Shown here: piece by piece, positions 5,255-7,880 of the stretch
How positions within the stretch are numbered: position 1 is the stretch's first letter
How the letters are laid out: each line of letters begins with the position of its first letter
From: Acetofilamentum sp.
GTDB lineage: Bacteria > Bacteroidota > Bacteroidia > Bacteroidales > DTU049
Assembly: GCA_020720525.1 (NCBI GenBank)
Contig: DYON01000122.1
Span: forward strand, 1-7,880
Length of the DNA stretch: 7,880 bases
Reading direction: 5' to 3'
The notes under the pieces: model-generated
The model's database searches: none
What the model was told of the DNA's origin: nothing
The model's input: only the letters and a program-made list of their open reading frames with translations
Program-made: the position numbers and the translations under genes

Positions 5255-7880
5255 ATGTTTCGAAAACTACTCTCTGTCTTAGGATTGACGTTGATTGTGA
5301 GTGCCGCAGCTCTTGCTCAGTCGTCTGGTACGTTGAAAGGGAAACTGGTGGATAAGGAAACCAAAGAACCGATTCCTTTTGCCAATATCATTATTGAATC
5401 TGGCGGAAAGAATTTTGGTGGTTCCACCACCGATTTTGATGGCAACTACACCATTAAACCTATTCCTCCTGGAACTTACGATGTTAAAGCAACTTATGTT
5501 GGCTACAAGCCACTTATGTATGCTGGCGTGCTTATCAAATCCGACAATATCACTTTTCTCGATATTGATATGGAATCAACAGCCGTTACTTTAACTACAT
5601 TTGTGGTTGTCGATTACAAAGTTCCTCTCATTGAAAAAGATGGTGGATCTTCTGGAGGAACAGTTACATCCGAAGAAATTGAAAAAATGGCTGGTCGCGA
5701 TGCGAACTCTGTTGCCGTAACCGTTGGTGGCGTTTATTCTGCCGATGGAGGTGGCGACATAAGTATCCGTGGTCAGCGCTCAGATGGTACCGTAACATAT
5801 ATCGACGGCGTTCGTGTACGCGGTTCATCTTCATTGCCAAAATCGGCTCTTGAGCAAGTTACTGTTATCACTGGTGGTTTGCCTGCACAATATGGCGATG
5901 CTACTGGTGGTGTTATCAATGTAACCACCAAAGGTGCCAGCCGCGAGTTTGGCATGGGGGCTGAATTGGTTACCTCGAAGCTATTAGATGCATACGATTA
6001 TAACTTATTAGGTTTGTCAATTCAAGGTCCACTGCTTAAAGGCAAAGATTCTACAAGCGGTACTGCTATTTTAGGCTTCTTCATTGCAGGTGAATTTTCT
6101 TTCGATAAAGATTCGAGGCCTTTTGCCGATGGTCTTTATGTTGCAACCGACGATTACTTATCGTTTATTGAAGAAAACCCTCTTCGTCCATCAGGAACTG
6201 GCTTTGGTACTTTCCAGAATGCTCAGTTTGTTGCCATGGAAAATCTTGAAAAAATAAAAGCTAAAACCGATGCTCCTAATCGCAGTGTTAGTTTGTCTGG
6301 GAAAATTGATGTAAAAACAACCAGCACAACTAATCTTACTTTTGGTGGTTCGTTGAACTATAGCAACAATATTTCTTATATCCATGGTTATTCGATGTTT
6401 AATTACAAAAATTACCCACAAGTAATTGCCAACGAGTGGCGCGTTTTTGGTCGCTTTACCCAACGTTTCAAAAGCGATACTTCTAGCAAATCGATTGTTA
6501 AAAATGTTTTCTATAACATTCAAGCCGATTACTCTCGAAGCACACAAACCGTTCAGGATCCAGTGCATAAAGACAATTTGTTTGCTTATGGTCATTGGGG
6601 TACATTCAATACCTACAAAACTAAATCGTATGAGCTTGGCAATTATTCCGATGAGGAAACTGGGGTGAATTTGAATAATGTTTATATCCTTAATAACTAT
6701 TACGACACCTTGGTAACCTTTGAGCCTAGTGCCGATAATCCAATCACATCAAACTATACCTCTCAGTATTACAGTATGTATCCCATAAATAGTGGTTTTT
6801 ATACCAATTACACCATTATTCAAAGTGCTGGTGCTCTGCTGAATGGTCAGCAGCCCGAATCTATTTATGCGCTTTGGGACGCACCGGGAACAGTTTACAA
6901 TCAATATTCAAAATACGATGAAACCCAGATTGGTCTTACGGCTAATGCTTCTGCCGATATAGGCAACCATGCATTTCAGTTTGGTATTCAATATGAGCAA
7001 TTATCGCAATCGTATATTGGATATGCTCCAGTAAGTTTGTGGACTCGTATGCGCCAATTGACCAATAGCCATATAGAGCAACTCGATTCAAATGCTATTA
7101 TGGTTACTGATGCTTATGGAGTTTTTAACGATACCATTGAATTCAATAGATTATACGATGGCTCAAGTCAGTATTACTTTGATAAGAATTTGCGCGAAGC
7201 ATTGGGATTGCCTGTAAATGGTACAGAGTGGATAGATGTTGACTCTTACGACCCAGCATTGTTCGATATTAGTTGGTTTTCGGCTGATGAATTGTTAAAC
7301 GAAGGTAATTCTTATGTAACTTACTTTGGTTATGACCATACTGGCAAGAAACTTTCATACAAGCCTAGTTTCGACGATTTTTTCACTAAGCAAGATGCCG
7401 ATGGTAATTTCACAAGAGAGATTCCTGCGTTCGAACCAATTTACATGGCCGGTTACATCCAAGACAAATTTGCGTTTAAAGATTTGATTTTTAACATTGG
7501 TTTGCGCGTTGACCGTTTCGATGCCAACCAAATGGTTCTTAAAGACCAATATTTAATTTATGAAGCAAAAACTGTTGGTCAGGTTGACGATTTGGGCGAA
7601 CACCCTAGTAATATGGGAAGCGATTATGTTGTTTATGTTGACAATGTAAACAATCCTAATGAAATATTAGGATATCGCGATGCCGATACTTGGTACAATT
7701 CGCAAGGTATCGAAATCACCGACCCGTCCATTATTTCAACATCAAGTGGAATAGCTCCTTATCTATTAAATCCAGGTTTAACAAAGCCAACTTCGGCTGC
7801 TTTTAAAGATTATGAGCCTCAGTTTACTTACATGCCTCGTATATCTTTCTCTTTCCCCATTTCCGACGAAGCGTTGTTTT
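5255..7880 (+). CDS. TonB-dependent outer-membrane receptor, 3' end outside the window
   Basis: Outer-membrane active transporter driven by TonB-ExbB-ExbD; the substrate cannot be read from the sequence. The frame runs from ATG 5255 to the last base without a stop (875 complete codons), so the protein is truncated only by the window. Signal peptide 1-21 (MFRKLLSVLG...AAALA|QSS). A CarboxypepD_reg-like beta-sandwich covers about 25-107 (GKLVDKETKEPIPFANIII, FDGNYTIKPIPPGTYDV, VGYKP). A stretch FVVVDYKVPLI (116-126) is the likely TonB-box region, followed by a Gly-rich spacer. The plug domain is about 133-228, with ISIRGQRSDGTVTYIDGVRV and a closing LPAQYGDATGGVINVTTKG. From about 235 the alternating aromatic pattern of a beta-barrel begins, with long Tyr/Asn-rich stretches that are probably extracellular loops. 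No SusD-like gene is visible, and the plug lacks the usual SusC look, so it is better called a general TonB receptor. The start follows AACCGACCAAT directly and has no Shine-Dalgarno sequence. Confidence 0.93.
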   Translation, partial: MFRKLLSVLGLTLIVSAAALAQSSGTLKGKLVDKETKEPIPFANIIIESGGKNFGGSTTDFDGNYTIKPIPPGTYDVKATYVGYKPLMYAGVLIKSDNITFLDIDMESTAVTLTTFVVVDYKVPLIEKDGGSSGGTVTSEEIEKMAGRDANSVAVTVGGVYSADGGGDISIRGQRSDGTVTYIDGVRVRGSSSLPKSALEQVTVITGGLPAQYGDATGGVINVTTKGASREFGMGAELVTSKLLDAYDYNLLGLSIQGPLLKGKDSTSGTAILGFFIAGEFSFDKDSRPFADGLYVATDDYLSFIEENPLRPSGTGFGTFQNAQFVAMENLEKIKAKTDAPNRSVSLSGKIDVKTTSTTNLTFGGSLNYSNNISYIHGYSMFNYKNYPQVIANEWRVFGRFTQRFKSDTSSKSIVKNVFYNIQADYSRSTQTVQDPVHKDNLFAYGHWGTFNTYKTKSYELGNYSDEETGVNLNNVYILNNYYDTLVTFEPSADNPITSNYTSQYYSMYPINSGFYTNYTIIQSAGALLNGQQPESIYALWDAPGTVYNQYSKYDETQIGLTANASADIGNHAFQFGIQYEQLSQSYIGYAPVSLWTRMRQLTNSHIEQLDSNAIMVTDAYGVFNDTIEFNRLYDGSSQYYFDKNLREALGLPVNGTEWIDVDSYDPALFDISWFSADELLNEGNSYVTYFGYDHTGKKLSYKPSFDDFFTKQDADGNFTREIPAFEPIYMAGYIQDKFAFKDLIFNIGLRVDRFDANQMVLKDQYLIYEAKTVGQVDDLGEHPSNMGSDYVVYVDNVNNPNEILGYRDADTWYNSQGIEITDPSIISTSSGIAPYLLNPGLTKPTSAAFKDYEPQFTYMPRISFSFPISDEALF

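Noticed and set aside
5255..7880. SusC of a glycan utilisation locus
   Set aside because: No SusD gene or enzymes are visible and the plug sequence lacks the usual SusC pattern; the downstream side is outside the window, so this is not excluded for certain.

Overview
The window looks like chromosomal DNA from a member of the Bacteroidota. The reasons are TAnnTTTG-type -7 promoter elements, start codons with no Shine-Dalgarno sequence, a sensor kinase built from Reg_prop propeller repeats plus a Y_Y_Y domain, and an outer-membrane receptor that begins with a carboxypeptidase-regulatory-like domain. The sequence is AT-rich and every gene I can support is on the + strand. I cannot place the genus.

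Layout. Positions 1-580 hold no convincing gene. They contain a 192-bp MITE-like element (107-298) with perfect 15-bp terminal inverted repeats and heavy internal dyad symmetry, inserted beside or into an older 'accacgaat...attcgtggt' repeat. Next come a few hairpins, then a well-formed Bacteroidota promoter (552-581). That promoter drives a ~1046-residue sensor histidine kinase (602-3742): signal peptide, 14 Reg_prop blades (two seven-bladed propellers expected), Y_Y_Y domain, one membrane helix, and a LytS-type kinase. A second good promoter precedes a LytTR response regulator (3797-4537). A small membrane-anchored protein of unknown function follows (4643-5146). Last is a TonB-dependent receptor (5255 onward), cut off by the window end after 875 codons.

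How the genes may work together. The kinase and regulator are almost certainly a cognate two-component pair: the periplasmic propeller/Y_Y_Y part senses a ligand, the cytoplasmic kinase phosphorylates the receiver at D55, and the LytTR domain binds DNA. The sensor part resembles that of the hybrid two-component systems that control polysaccharide utilisation in Bacteroides. Here, however, the kinase is LytS-like and the output domain is a separate LytTR protein. The nearby TonB receptor could be a target or simply a neighbour. No SusD-like partner or degradative enzyme is visible, and the receptor does not look like a standard SusC. I see no clearly new multi-gene system. The least-explained items are the MITE-like element, the inverted repeat over the kinase promoter, the recurring AACCRACCA leader motif before three of the four starts, and the small protein with an FDLKKAVIYSEIL tail.
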